From positions 124,001 through 188,000 of the forward strand of contig JAOPHQ010002298.1 of the NCBI GenBank assembly GCA_030340625.1: a stretch of DNA of 64,000 nucleotides, read 5' to 3'. This document shows positions 43,570-54,042 of this stretch, in pieces (the stretch's first letter is position 1; each line of letters starts with the position of its first letter). The stretch is from Merluccius polli (lineage: Eukaryota; Chordata; Actinopteri; Gadiformes; Merlucciidae). The notes under the pieces were generated by a model that had not been told where the DNA came from, did no database searches, and saw only the letters and a list, made by a program, of their open reading frames with translations. A program made the position numbers and the translations under genes.

Positions 43570-44317
43570 CTAGGTCAGTACCATCGTCTTGAATCTGATG
43601 CAAGCTGCTACAGGGAGCCAGTGGAGGTTGCGGAAGAGAGGGGTCACGTGGGAGAACATCGGCAGGTTGAACACGAGTCGTGCTGCCACGTTCTGGATGC
43701 GCTGCAAAGGCTTGATCGCGGAGGCAGAGAGTCCAGCCAGGAGCGAGTTGCAGTAGTCGAGGCGGGAGATGACGAGTGCTTGGACAAAGAGCTGTGCTGC
43801 TTCCCTTGTGAGGAAGGTTCGGATCCGGCGGATGTTGTAGAGAGCAAATCTGCAGGATCGGGTGATTATGGCTGTGCAGTGCTGTTGGTCATCCAGTATG
43901 AGAGAAAGCAACAAAGTGATGGTCAGACACGGGGAGCGGGGTAACGGAGAGGGCCGAGGTACAGCAGGACCTGGTGTAGACAAGGTCGAGTTGGTTCCCA
44001 GCCCTGTGGGTAGGAGGGGAGGGGGATAGTGTTAGGTCAAATGTGGTGAAAAAGTTAGTTAAATCAGATGAGTGCAACTTCTCTGGCTGGATGTTGAAGT
44101 CACCCAGGACGAGTGGTGTGCCACCTTCAGGAAAGCAGCTGAGGAGGGCATCCATCTCATTGAAGAAGTCGCAGAATGGGGCCAGATGGACGATCACTGC
44201 AATGTACAGCTTGATGGGAAGGGTGACTGCCACAGCGTGGAATTCAAACACAGATCTGGTCAAGTGTTCTAGGGGGAGGACCTGGTAGGACCACTTCGGC
44301 AAGATGAGGATTCCCAT
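43570..44317 (-). pseudogene. L2 endonuclease fused to RT C-terminus by internal deletion
   Basis: 44317-43889 holds the endonuclease part with GTPLVLGDFNIQPEKLHSSD and LPVSDHHFVAFS (SDH motif). The overlapping frame 43983-43570 holds RSCRFALYNIRRIRTFL, SRLDYCNSLLAGL and VTPLFRNLHWLPVAACIRFK from the region after the RT active site. The palm with YADD is missing, so the join near 43890-43920 removed most of the RT. Confidence 0.8.
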
Positions 44318-44849
44318 CCCGCCTTCTCGTCCCGATGGTCTACGGGTGTGTGAAAACGAGTAGGCGGTGGACAGGGCAGCTAGGGTGGCCGTGTTCTCAG
44401 GGGTGATCCAAGTCTCACTAAGGGCCAGGAAGTGCAGAGTCTGGAGTCGGCCTTCTTGACGGCCGATTGGCAGTTCCAGAGTCCCCCCAGCACTTCAAGG
44501 TCTGTGTAGACAGAGAGCGGTGTGTAGCACAGGTTGGAAGGGGTGCAGCGCCGGGAAGGTCGAAGGTGGCGTTGTTTCCTGTAGGATGTCAGCCTAAGTA
44601 TAAGGCACCAAGAGGAGAGCTCTTAGATGTAAAATAAGAAGATAAACAAACAAAATGAAGCCGCTCAGAAATAGTTCCAAATGTCTTGCTCCAACCATGC
44701 ACTGCATAACATATTGATATTAATCATATGAAATACATATCAATAGTGAATAAATAATAATACATTGAATTTGTGAATAATATCAATTATCCATGTTAAA
44801 AGCAACACAGTTCCTTTCCCTGAAATCAGAGTGGAATTTTAAAAGTAAG

Positions 44850-45323
44850 TGTGACAAGCCTGTCACAAAATTCTACCAAAAGTGGGAAAAAAACTTCCTG
44901 CTTCGTGTCGTCGTTTGTTTTCTCATCCAGGCCATTGGTTTGGGGATGATAGGTAGCTGTGACACTTCTTTCAATACCCATGATATTACAGAGGCTGTTG
45001 TTGAGCTGAAACAAAAAAAATATATATACAAACCAAGCAGAAAGGAATAATTCCTGAATGGTATCTACTACAATAGTATTTAAAAAATGCACATTCACAA
45101 ATTATCTTCCCTGGTCAGAGAGGATTCTTTTGGGACAACCATGTCTATAAATAATAGAGCAGATATGGCGTCCCACTTCAGCTGCTGATTTTGTCTTTAA
45201 TGGGAAAGCCTCAACCCATTTTGAAAAGTAATCTGTGGCTGTTAGAATATAATGGAAGCCATCCACAGTTTTTGGGAGAGGTCCTGTCAGATCAATGCCA
45301 ATGAGCTCCCAGACACATATCAA
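44850..45323 (-). pseudogene. integrase catalytic core fragments (Ginger/GIN1-like), two exons
   Basis: The minus-strand piece 45323-45102 has WELIGIDLTGPLPKTVDGF (first Asp), ATDYFSKWVEAFPLKTKS and HGCPKRILSDQGR (second Asp) before a stop. After a probable intron with a TTTTTTTGTTTCAG acceptor, 45009-44850 continues LNNSLCNIMGIERSVTATYH and PQTNGLDEKTND (Glu). D-D-E is recognisable. The stop directly after SDQGR and missing distal parts mark it as dead. It could also be a gypsy-type integrase; the intron favours a DNA transposon or domesticated copy. Confidence 0.6.
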
Positions 45324-45716
45324 GGTAAAACAAATATATTTGCTTTTACATTTTCAAAACCTCATTATTAATAGCTGTGTATAATATCAAGAGTCTTGAT
45401 ATATTTAAGTCTTAAACAAGGTGTTGGAAAATCATAATCAGACATTGATAGAGGTGCATGGCGTGGTGCGCATGGACATTTTGTTGCACCTACCTGGTTG
45501 TTACAAGGCTCATTAAAGATGCGCATGGTTTTGACCATGGCGCAAGGGGGGTGGTAATGAAGGGAATCAGTAAACAAGGTTTAAAATCAGAAAACAAGAT
45601 TGTTGGTCACCATACTTGCAAACAATGATTGATAATTAGCTCTATGATTGTGAAGCATGTGCAGAAAACAATAAATGGCAATTGGCAATAAACTTGATTC
45701 AAATTCGAAATTCAGG

Positions 45717-46072
45717 TCTTAGGCTATGTTGATATGATCAAAAGTGCATATGGTAAAAGGTACATGCTAGTAGTCAATGACAGATTCAGCAATTGGGTAG
45801 AAACAGCCCCAATAAAAGATCAAAGTGTGACTATTGTAATCAAGTTTTTATCTAGAAAAACCATGCCAAGGTGTGAAATTCAATTAGAAAATAGATCAGA
45901 CAAGAGATCAGCTTTCATTCGGAAAACTGTGAAAAGTGTGGTGCAGCAGTCACACATCAAACAGCGATTAGGTTATGTCTACCATCCTCAGTCTCAAGGC
46001 AAGGTCGAAAGGATGAATCAGACACTGAAGGGAAAGATTGGTGAAATATGTGCACACAGTAAACTCAGCTAG
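45717..46072 (+). pseudogene. endogenous retroviral integrase core
   Basis: The frame around 45734-46072 has YMLVVNDRFSNWVETAPIKD (first Asp region), a degraded second-Asp block and GYVYHPQSQGKVERMNQTLK (Glu). The expected SDNG-type second-Asp motif reads ENRSDKRSAFI, so the conserved Asp-Asn-Gly is altered. It ends early at a stop. Confidence 0.75.
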
Positions 46073-46219
46073 AAGCCCTTCCACTAGCTTTAATGTCAAC
46101 AAGGAGTTCAGTGAACTCAAGCCATACTACGATCAACTAACGGCACTGGTTGCAGCCTTTTCCAAACAGGTGGCAGTAATCCAAGGAGGTGCAGAGCAGG
46201 CACCGGCCTGAAAGACACC

Positions 46220-46790
46220 GAGTGGGTGTTGTTGAAGGTCATCAAGAGGAAATGGTCAGAGCAAAGGTGACACTTGGTATCATTGGTCACTATGCAGAGC
46301 ATCTGACCCACCGGCAAGGACCCGGGGAGACGTAAAAGGGAGTGTAAGAGAGCAGCCTTAGACTGACAGGAAGAAGAGTGATACATTTTTACTTTATTAG
46401 CTTTGCTAACACACGAGTGTACAGTCAGAGGCTATTCAGCGTATTTACATTTACATTTTTCGTATATAATCATTTTATCTTGGTAGTAGTATAATCATAA
46501 ATAATGATGTGCCGCCCAGAAAACAAGATGGGGTGGCTTGGTGTAGTTGTATGTTTGCTTTGATTGTTATAGCCCCTACAGTTGTGTGGAAACAATTCCA
46601 TGACAGAGGATCTGCCACGATCAGAGCTAGAGAAACACCCACCAAGGGGGGTGGAGCCAGGTGACCAGTTGTACCTGAGGTGTGAAGGACCATACAAGGT
46701 CACCAATGCGACACCAACCAGTACCGAGGTGGAAGGGAGTTCCACCTGGTACCACCTCAACCACTGCACCAAAGCCGCTCAACCCAAGAC
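46220..46790 (+). pseudogene. two retroviral integrase C-terminal pieces in succession
   Basis: At about 46220-46340 a frame reads WVLLKVIKRKWSE, then stops. At 46610-46790 another reads PPRGVEPGDQLYLRCEGPYK and VEGSSTWYHLNHCTKA. Both resemble the end of gammaretrovirus-like integrase (GPY...W.H..H). Having two versions within 500 bases suggests recombination between related elements. Confidence 0.55.
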
Positions 46791-46964
46791 GAGGGAAAGA
46801 CAGAGTTCCAGAAACTGGAACGAGCCCGGGAGAGAAAGTGCTGGGAGCAGGTGTACCCAGCATAGAACAACCATCCCCAGCACGGGCCCAGCCCAGCCTT
46901 GGGGCAGCAGCCTCATGACAAGCAGAGGCTGCAACGACAACCGTCCAGATGGAAGGTTGGACCC

Positions 46965-47160
46965 ACCTGGGTCTGACCCGGTCCTGAGGCGGTTCACATG
47001 TGATGTGCTAGAAACCTCTCCATGTGAACCGGACCCCGAACACACGTCTTTGGAGGAGTGCTGGGTCGAACCCGGTCTTGAGAAGGCTCACATGTGATGG
47101 GCTAGTAACCTCTCCATGTGAACCTGACACCGAATCTGCGGGTTGGAAGCAGGGCCCGAC
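46965..47160 (+). repeat. tandem pair of about 95 bp
   Basis: Two copies contain CACATGTGATG(T/G)GCTAG and CCTCTCCATGTGAACC. A second short array, CAGGTTGARAGCCCTGA in several copies, lies at about 47425-47515. Confidence 0.85.
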
Positions 47161-47650
47161 AATGGCGGGCGAACAGAAACAACAACGACTGCCCAAAACC
47201 CCCCACATGCTTGCAGCCCACCAATACATGAAGATCATTCCAATCATTCGACATACATCCATGCCCGGACGGAGTTTTTTTTGTTCATATTTGTTGATTA
47301 ATATTGTGTAATGTTTGTTTTGCTTTATTACTGCGTGAATTTTAATGTGATATGCATGAATGGGAGGGTTCAAAACTTAGAAAGTATTTCACATTTGGTA
47401 ATCTTTTTATCCTAACATCTCTACAGGTTGAAAGCCCTGTCAAAGTTCAGGTTAAGAGTCCTGACGACCTACAGGTTGAGAGCCCTGACAAACTTAACAG
47501 GTTGAAAGCCCTGATTAAGAAATGGTTTTTCTGATATCCAAATGTGATGCTGTAGGTTCATCTAGCGGTCCGGCATATAGTCGAATTTGAATAAACACGA
47601 GGGGATACAAGGTACTAAATTGGTAGTTTTTTGGGACTTTGGAGGTCCCA

Positions 47651-47666
47651 AAAAAGGGGGGAAGAA
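47651..47666 (+). promoter_or_regulatory. polypurine tract before the LTR
   Basis: AAAAAGGGGGGAAGAA lies directly before the TGAGAGACATG start of the LTR, the usual primer for plus-strand synthesis in retroviruses. Confidence 0.6.
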
Positions 47667-48482
47667 TGAGAGACATGTATAAAAGTACCCTGTGACCCTT
47701 AAAAAATTTAATGATAAAACGTAACTACAGTCTTGCCAGGATGCTATATGAATCTAATAAGTGTGGGGAAGGTTCTGAATTTAACATTTTTTTGAATTTA
47801 ACATTTTCTGCCGCTGAATAAAAAGGGATGATGGACCCATGGAGTTATGCCCCGCAAGAGGCGACTGAGGGACAGAGCTTAGCATATATCTTCTTATCCC
47901 AACACCCGCGGTTTACGCATTATGGTCCCATTATTACGGTAATTTTTGTGGTCTCATGTTTTGATGAGACCAATAGAGGGATTGAAGGTATGGTTATATG
48001 TTAGATCTATCAGATGACCAATGAATTGGGTCACACTAACCTCGGGGCCTTTCTGCTAAAGTAAGACAGAAGCATGAGATAAGCAGAAGCGTGTAATCAT
48101 AGGAGCGAAACTCCACATGATCAGAATGAGTACATTGTTGGTGACGTGCAGAATACATGGTGATAATCATATGATAGTAAAGAACAGGCAGGCTTGTCTT
48201 TGAACATGGAAAGAACAATGGGAGTCAGATAAGACGAGGATGACATGGGGAAACGTAGACAGCCAGCCTTTTGTGATGACGGTTGCAATGTGTGTGTATA
48301 TAACATCTTGAGCCAGAGATATGTGTGCTCAGACTTCGCGAACTGACACACACACTTTGTTGTTCGGTCAGGGAAACGTAGTCGGACCCAGATATATCTG
48401 TAAAACTCTGCACATTATACTGGTGTTAACAATAAAACTGATTATTTCTTAAAGCTAAACAACTTCTTCTATCGCTTCATCA
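47667..48482 (+). mobile_element. retroviral LTR, about 816 bp
   Basis: It starts TGAGAGACATG after a polypurine tract. It has a TATA-like GTATATAAC at 48295-48303 and a poly(A) signal AATAAA at 48431-48436, and ends TTCATCA about 50 bases further on. The order TATA then AATAAA fits U3-R-U5. A matching 5' LTR was not found in the window. Confidence 0.6.
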
Positions 48483-48536
48483 AAAGAACACGCGTGAGTA
48501 GGGGTTTCATTTTTTCACTTTGAAACTGCCTCTCAC

Positions 48537-49071
48537 TAGCCTAGAACTCTAGACACCCCCTAGCGGCAGCAAATTTATTTGGCAGCTAGTGTAGGTCTAG
48601 CAAAGCTCCGTCCGCTTTTTGGTGCTGGAAACACCAAGTGTGTCTTGTATGTCTGACCAATCACAGCCTGAGGGGCGGAGTCGAAAGCCGGGCTACCTAA
48701 TGACGACAGAAATGCGACGGTTCTGTGTTAGAGGTAAACAATGGCTGCTGCTGCTGGCGAACGGCTGTCTTTCCACTCGGCTTTGGCCGCGACTCTTCAA
48801 GACTTGAAGTTAACATTTTATTTGAGAAAAGAACAAAGAACGGCACTGAAGTCTTTCCTCGAAAATAAATATGTATTCGGAGTTTTGATTAATTACGTAG
48901 TCAGAGCCGTCGCTCTGACTACGTCACCTTCTTCGTTGCTCTGATTGGTTGTAGCGCTATCCTATTGCGTGCAGAGGGAACTTGAAAGACAACCGTTTAT
49001 CCCGCCCACACTGCCAATGGAGCTGCGCCAGACCTTACATCTTTCTGATGTAGGTCTGGCTTGCCAGGCTA
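48537..49071 (+). mobile_element. short element carrying the start of a RecQ-like helicase
   Basis: It begins TAGCCTAGAACTCTAGACAC and ends GCTTGCCAGGCTA. GCCTCTCAC occurs on both sides (48528-48536, 49072-49080), giving an 8- or 9-bp target duplication. The terminal inverted repeat is short (TAGCCT). A 67-codon ORF inside begins like a RecQ-type helicase. It looks like an internal-deletion derivative of a larger helicase-bearing element. Confidence 0.65.
48741..48944 (+). pseudogene. N-terminal fragment of a RecQ-like helicase
   Basis: Begins MAAAAGERLSFHSALAATLQ and continues LTFYLRKEQRTALKSFLENK YVFGVL. The LRKEQ..AL..FL block precedes the Walker A motif in RecQ-like helicases (the Q motif region). 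Here the sequence switches to unrelated residues exactly where PTG.GKS should follow, so all ATPase motifs are deleted. Residual protein is at most 67 residues. I recall multicopy teleost genes with this N-terminus; that is from memory and not checked. Confidence 0.55.
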
Positions 49072-49149
49072 GCCTCTCACAACACTCTAGAAGTAAATAA
49101 ATTGCGTATTTATATATAATCTGTAAATAAATATGCAATGAGCTTATTG

Positions 49150-50490
49150 ACCCTATAATTGAAGCTTGAATAAACTCAGAAACATATTAAACTGGGTATG
49201 CACCAACCATTCAGAGAAGGGAGTCAGGATATATGGCTTTCCTGCTGAAAGAGAGAGAAGGGAAAAATGGTTGAGATTTGGTTGCCAAGGAAAATGACCC
49301 ACACTGTGTGCATATGCAGAATCTGTGTAGATATTCACCGATTTACCTGTTCCTGCTTGACAGGCAGCTGTAAGAGCTCTCAACTCAGCCAACTGTACTG
49401 ACATGGCTGTCTTGGGAACTTTGAATAACAACAAATGTGTGGTCCGAATTCTATCTTACCACTGCAAACCCTGCATGGTTCCCCAAATGATGTTTGTAGA
49501 CCACAAATAGTTCTTCCTATGGTGCTATGCCCTTTAACCTTAACTACAGCCAATCTAGTAGAAAGGGAAATTGCAGCCAGTAACTCCAAAACCAAATTTT
49601 TACATGATATGGGTTTACCATCAACCACTTTTAAACCCACACTGTTACCAAAGTTTACCAAATCAAGTACTACACTGAAAACATAACGCAAATCCTTATA
49701 CACCTTAAAGGTTTATAAACAGGGACGGACTGGCCATTGGGCATACCGGGCAAATTCCCGGTGGGCCGATGCGCATTTGGGCCGGTCCAGATTTTTTCTG
49801 GGCCGGTCCAGACCCCCCCCCCCCCCCGCGGCAACAATCGCGCAGCACCCCGGTCAACAATCGCGCAACCCCAGGGCCAGTCCAGGACAAAATTGCCCGG
49901 GCCGATTTTTGTTCCCAGTCCGCCCCTGTTTATAAAGGTGACATGTCCTATTTAAAGCCACCATTTTCACTGCTCAAGCCGACATGTCTGAGACCTATCC
50001 CATCCTCCACCTTTCAACCCAAACGGTTTTCGTCACTTCATGATCAAGTGAGTCAGCGCTCAGTGACTTGGCCAAGTAATCGTGACTGTGCCTGCCTTAG
50101 GTTGTCCCGAGGTTTCAAGGTGGGATCTTACCCGTCATAGGCTGACCAGCCTTCCCTACTGGCCTGTTGCAGGATGCCGTGTATGGGGATAAATCCCATC
50201 TGAGTCTTATGTTCAGCCCATAGGATAGGTGGCTGTGGAGGAATAGAGACGGATATCTATGACAGCTACCCATGCAGTCATGTGTATGCATAATGGAGAT
50301 ACCACATGGTGTTGACGCTGTAGTTGTGACGCGGGGGTGGATGAAACTAACAAATAAAGATTTACAACACAGCATAACAGCGTTAGGGGTTAGCTTCTGC
50401 TTTAGATCCCTTCCCAACAGATTGCTGAAGAAGTACTTTTCATTGATAACTTTAACCAGGTTATTGCTCAAAAGGATGTTAACAACCTAT
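49150..50490 (-). pseudogene. endogenous retroviral protease and RNase H pieces
   Basis: On the minus strand, 50471-50115 has the end of a retroviral protease (FSNLLGRDLKQKL) and following sequence. 49703-49380 contains RLAVVKVKGHS, and 49434-49153 contains MSVQLAELRALTAACQAGTG and SVNIYTDSAYAHSV, typical of retroviral RNase H (acidic residues in AELRAL and TDSAYA). The order along the strand is protease then RNase H, so most of the RT is missing. There are multiple frames and a MITE insertion. Confidence 0.65.
49720..49928 (+). mobile_element. hAT MITE, 209 bp, CAGGGACGGACTGG ends
   Basis: It begins CAGGGACGGACTGG and ends CCAGTCCGCCCCTG. The target duplication TTTATAAA lies at 49712-49719 and 49929-49936. 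Inside are inverted GGGCCGGTCCAGA repeats, poly(C) and two reversed GCGATTGTTGAC motifs (seen as GCAACAATCGCG and GTCAACAATCGCG). Confidence 0.95.
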
Positions 50491-50690
50491 GTTGATACTG
50501 AATAAAATGTACCTTGTGTTGTGTTCTTTGAGGAAGAAGGCCGCCGACACAGGATCGCTTTTAACTCACTTTATTTGTTTTAGGTTTTGGTCTATTATCT
50601 ATGAAGCAAAAGGAGAGGAATTGTATAATTCACGCGTGGAGCGACTCTTAGCTGGATATCTAATAGATACGCTACCTATAGAGTTTCTCC

Positions 50691-50918
50691 CATAGACATA
50701 TATACATAGACGCCTCATAGACTGACGCTGCCTGTTGGAGCTGACGTATCAGCGCAGCCGCCATCTTGTATGGGTCCCCAATGCGCCCCCAGTGCATTCA
50801 TTTCTATGGAGGAAGGTGTATCCCCAACTACAATAATAAGCATAACTCCCCGAATTTTTACCGTATTTTCACACGGTTTGGTTTGTTACAAATGGCAGAG
50901 ATTTATTTATGATACAGG

Positions 50919-50954
<36 letters not shown>

Positions 50955-51171
50955 TTTTAAATAATAAGAATTATTGTTCAATCTTACTTGTTAAAGGTAA
51001 TCCCACGCGATCTGGTGTCAATACTGCGCCGTAAACTTCACAAAATACTGGCATAGCTTGCTCTCCCGTTGACTCCTATCCTAGACTAGAGTGAGGAGAC
51101 CCAATCAATATGGCGGCGACGCTGGGTTACGTTCCAGCACGTCATGAGGCGTCTATGTATATATGTCTATG
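50691..51171 (+). mobile_element. MITE with CATAGACATATATACATAGA ends
   Basis: It has perfect inverted ends of at least 27 bp (CATAGACATATATACATAGA then CGCCTCA). The target duplication GTTTCTCC lies at 50683-50690 and 51172-51179. It contains five or six CCCTAA units at about 50920-50955. It is unclassified; the 8-bp duplication fits hAT or P. Confidence 0.92.
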
Positions 51172-51287
51172 GTTTCTCCCCTCTCTTCTTCTTCTTCTTC
51201 TTCTGTGGTTTTTAATGGCAGCGGGCATCCTTATTGTTGCATATACCGCCATCTACTGGACTTTACTTTCTTCTCATTTCCTTCTTG

Positions 51288-52091
51288 TTATATTCTTTTA
51301 ATTAATCCAGTTAAAATAAGGAATCTCATGATGATTCTCCTCCCTTCCTTAGTTTTCCCACATTCTACTACACTACTGAAATTATTTTCCCCCATTCCTT
51401 CCTTTCTCAGCCCTATCCTCATCTCTTCCCTCTCTCTTTCATATCCAGGACATGCTATAATTACATGCTCCACTGTCTCCCTCTCCCCACAGTTACATTG
51501 ACCAGTTGGATGTTTTCCTATGATATTAAGTGTATTATTCAGTTTACTATGTCCTATTCTTAATCTACTCATGATTACTTGCTCTGTTCTATTGTCTCCT
51601 TTACATCCGATCTCTCCTACTACACTTTGTAATTTATATAAATGTCTCCCTTTTTCCTACTCCTTCCAATGTTGACTCCACTGCTTGTTTATTTATTTCC
51701 ATATTAAACTTTTCCCCTCTGCTTTTGATAATTTTACTTTCATTTCCACCTCCTCTTTCTTTACTGCCTCCTTAGCACTCTTGTCTGCTTTTTCATTTCC
51801 TTGTATCCCTAAATGTGCTGGAACCCACATGAACGTTATTTCCCTACCCTGTTGTGTTAATCTGGATGTTTTTAACAGTATTTCATAAAGTATTTCCTGA
51901 TGTGTTTTTGCTGTTCTGTTTTTAATGCTTAAGAGTGATGACACTGAATCGCTACATATTGTTATCTTCTTGTCCCTCCTGTCCTCCACCCATTCTATTG
52001 CTATTAGTATTGCACATAGTTCCACTGCATATACACTTAAATGATCAGATGTTCTTTTTGACACTGTGAACTGATACCTGGGAACCACCAT
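51288..52091 (-). pseudogene. LINE RNase H and C-terminal zinc-knuckle-like region
   Basis: 52091-51693 reads YAVELCAILIAIEWVEDRR, ITICSDSVSSLLSIKNRTA and MWVPAHLGIQGNEKADKSAK, a complete RNase H (D/E-E-D-D pattern, WVPAH.GI.GNE.AD). 51572-51288 reads RIGHSKLNNTL and QCNCGERETVEHVIIACPGY, the Cys/His-rich tail usual at the LINE C-terminus. Separated by frame changes. Confidence 0.82.
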
Positions 52092-52791
52092 CGCTGCGCC
52101 TGTTGTTCCTGTTAACTGTTCTTTGGATCCATCTGTATATAATCGCCATACTTTTCCTCTGCATATTTATAAAATTCCTGCACTAAATCTGCTGTTTTAT
52201 TTCTTCTTTTGATTTTCCATATTTCTAGATCTACGTTTGTTTCTTGTATCATCCATCCTGGTATTGCTGTCCACAGAACTGTTGAATTCTATTTGCTGTA
52301 TATTTAGCTGTTCAGCTATTCCCTCACTGACCCATCCAAAACTTGATTTTTTTTCTTTCCCCTTTTCCCAACACATCTCCAGAACTCTCTTTGTCGGATG
52401 TTCATCATTGTGCCCTTTTAAATGTATCCAATAATTGGCCAAGAGCTGCTTCCTTCTAAGCCATAATGGCATTTCTCCTGTTTCTACCTGGAGGGAGCAG
52501 ACTGGTGCCGTTTTCATTGCTCCTATACAAGCTCATAATGCTCGAGCTTGAATAACATCTAGCTGTGAGAGGACTGATTTCACTGCAGATCCATATCCCA
52601 CACAACCATACTCTATTCTTGATCTTATTAATGCTACATATATATATTTTAATGACGTAAAATCAGCTCCCCATTTTAATCCGGCCAAACATCTCATAAA
52701 ATTCAATACTCCCTTACACTTTTTTACTATACCTTTTACATGTTCTCTCCATGTTAACCTGGAATCAAAAGTAATTCCCAAGAATCGAAAA

Positions 52792-54042
52792 CTATTTACT
52801 CTCTAAGTTCTTTCCATACAAGTTTAACTTTTTATTTTCACTGATTTTCTTTTTTGAAAAGAACATTACTTTACTTTTTTCCACTGAAAATTTAAATCCC
52901 CACTCTAATCCCCATTTTTCCACTTGATCTATCCCTTCCTGTACCTTCTTAACTATATGATCTATATTCCTTCCCCTCTTCCATAGTGCCCCATCATCCG
53001 CAAACAAAGATCTTCCCATTCCTGTTGGTATATCAAATATATCATTTATCATTATTGTAAATAGTGTCGGACTTACAACACTCCCCTGTGGTGTACCATT
53101 CTCTACAATATACCTTTCTGAAACTTCTGACCCAATTTTAACCTGGATGACCCTTTCCCTCAGAAAATCCATAACCCAGTTAAATACATTTCCCTCAATT
53201 CCCATTTGATGCATCTTAATCAGCAAGCCTTCTCTCCACAACATATCATATGCTTTTTCAACATCAAAGTACACTGCAGCCACACTTTCTTTATTTACCT
53301 GTGCTTTTCTGATATCATCCTCTAGACACAACACTGGATCCATTGTGCTCCTACCTCTTCTAAATCCACTTTGATACTTAGTCACCAGTCCCCTCTTTTC
53401 TATATAGTGCATGAGCCTCTCATTAATCATTCGCTCCATTATTTTTCCTATATGTGACGTAAGAGCTATGGGTCTGTAGTTTATTGGCTTACTTGGATCT
53501 TTCCCCGGGTTCCTGATCGGGATGATTATTGCCTCCTTCCAGCTTCGTGGGATTTTACCCTCTTTCCACACTTTATTGAATGATAATGATAAAACTTTGA
53601 TTAGTCCCCCCTCACTTAGATGTTTGATCATAGTATAACATATTTTATCTTTACCTGGTGCACTCCTTCTTGTTTTTGCTAATGCTCTTTTCATTTCTCC
53701 AATGGTAAATGGTACATTTAACTTGCTTTCCCTACTGTCCTTTCTTTTTAATACCTCCCTGTTTACATCTCTAGTTTTCTCTCTACCCTGTCTTCCCTCC
53801 TCAGTTAAATTATTTGAGCTGTGCACCACAACAAACGTTTTAACCATTAACTCTGCCTTTTCTTTATTGGTTACAGCTACCTCATTTCCAGAACTCATGA
53901 CTGGGTAATTCCAGTCCTTCCTATCTCCACCCATTTTTTTCAACATTCCCCAGACTTCTCCTATCTTAGTACTGCTCCCAATTGATCCACAAAACTTCCT
54001 CCAATACAATCTCTTTGCTTGTCTTATTGTTTTCCTTACCAC
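52792..54042 (-). pseudogene. I-superfamily LINE reverse transcriptase
   Basis: A 416-codon open frame containing YRPIALTSHIGKIMERMINE, TKYQSGFRRGRSTMDPVL, VAAVYFDVEKAYDMLWREGL (catalytic Asp), VENGTPQGSVVSPTLFTIMI and RSLFADDGALW. The active site is FADD instead of the usual YADD, which is tolerated in some LINE families. A frameshift near 52785 leads to the next piece (52781-52533, FDSRLTWREHVKGIVKKCKG, IRSRIEYGCVGYGSA), and 52517-52197 follows in a third frame. Confidence 0.85.

Larger units (their letters stand above)
42219..44600 (-). mobile_element. second L2-clade LINE, reversed, internally deleted
   Basis: The reversed L2 tail starts at about 42219-42255 (CATTACATTTTACATTTAG) and resumes at 43029 after a MITE (CAGACGC...AAAGCGACTTAC). 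Coding remnants of endonuclease and RT C-terminus are at 44317-43570. It lies tail-to-tail with the L2 ending at 42172. Confidence 0.85.
45700..48482 (+). mobile_element. endogenous retrovirus remnant, plus strand, with 3' LTR
   Basis: Order seen: integrase core piece (45717-46072), two integrase C-terminal pieces (46220-46340 and 46610-46780), short tandem repeats, a polypurine tract and an LTR. No gag, protease, reverse transcriptase or recognisable env lies on this strand here. All coding parts are fragmented. Confidence 0.7.

Noticed and set aside
46117..46386. A 90-codon minus-strand ORF (MYHSSSCQSK...)
   Set aside because: It lies opposite retroviral integrase-tail codons on the plus strand and has no recognisable domain.
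46582..47097. A 171-codon ORF read as one gene
   Set aside because: Only its first third matches a retroviral integrase tail. The rest is translated tandem repeat.
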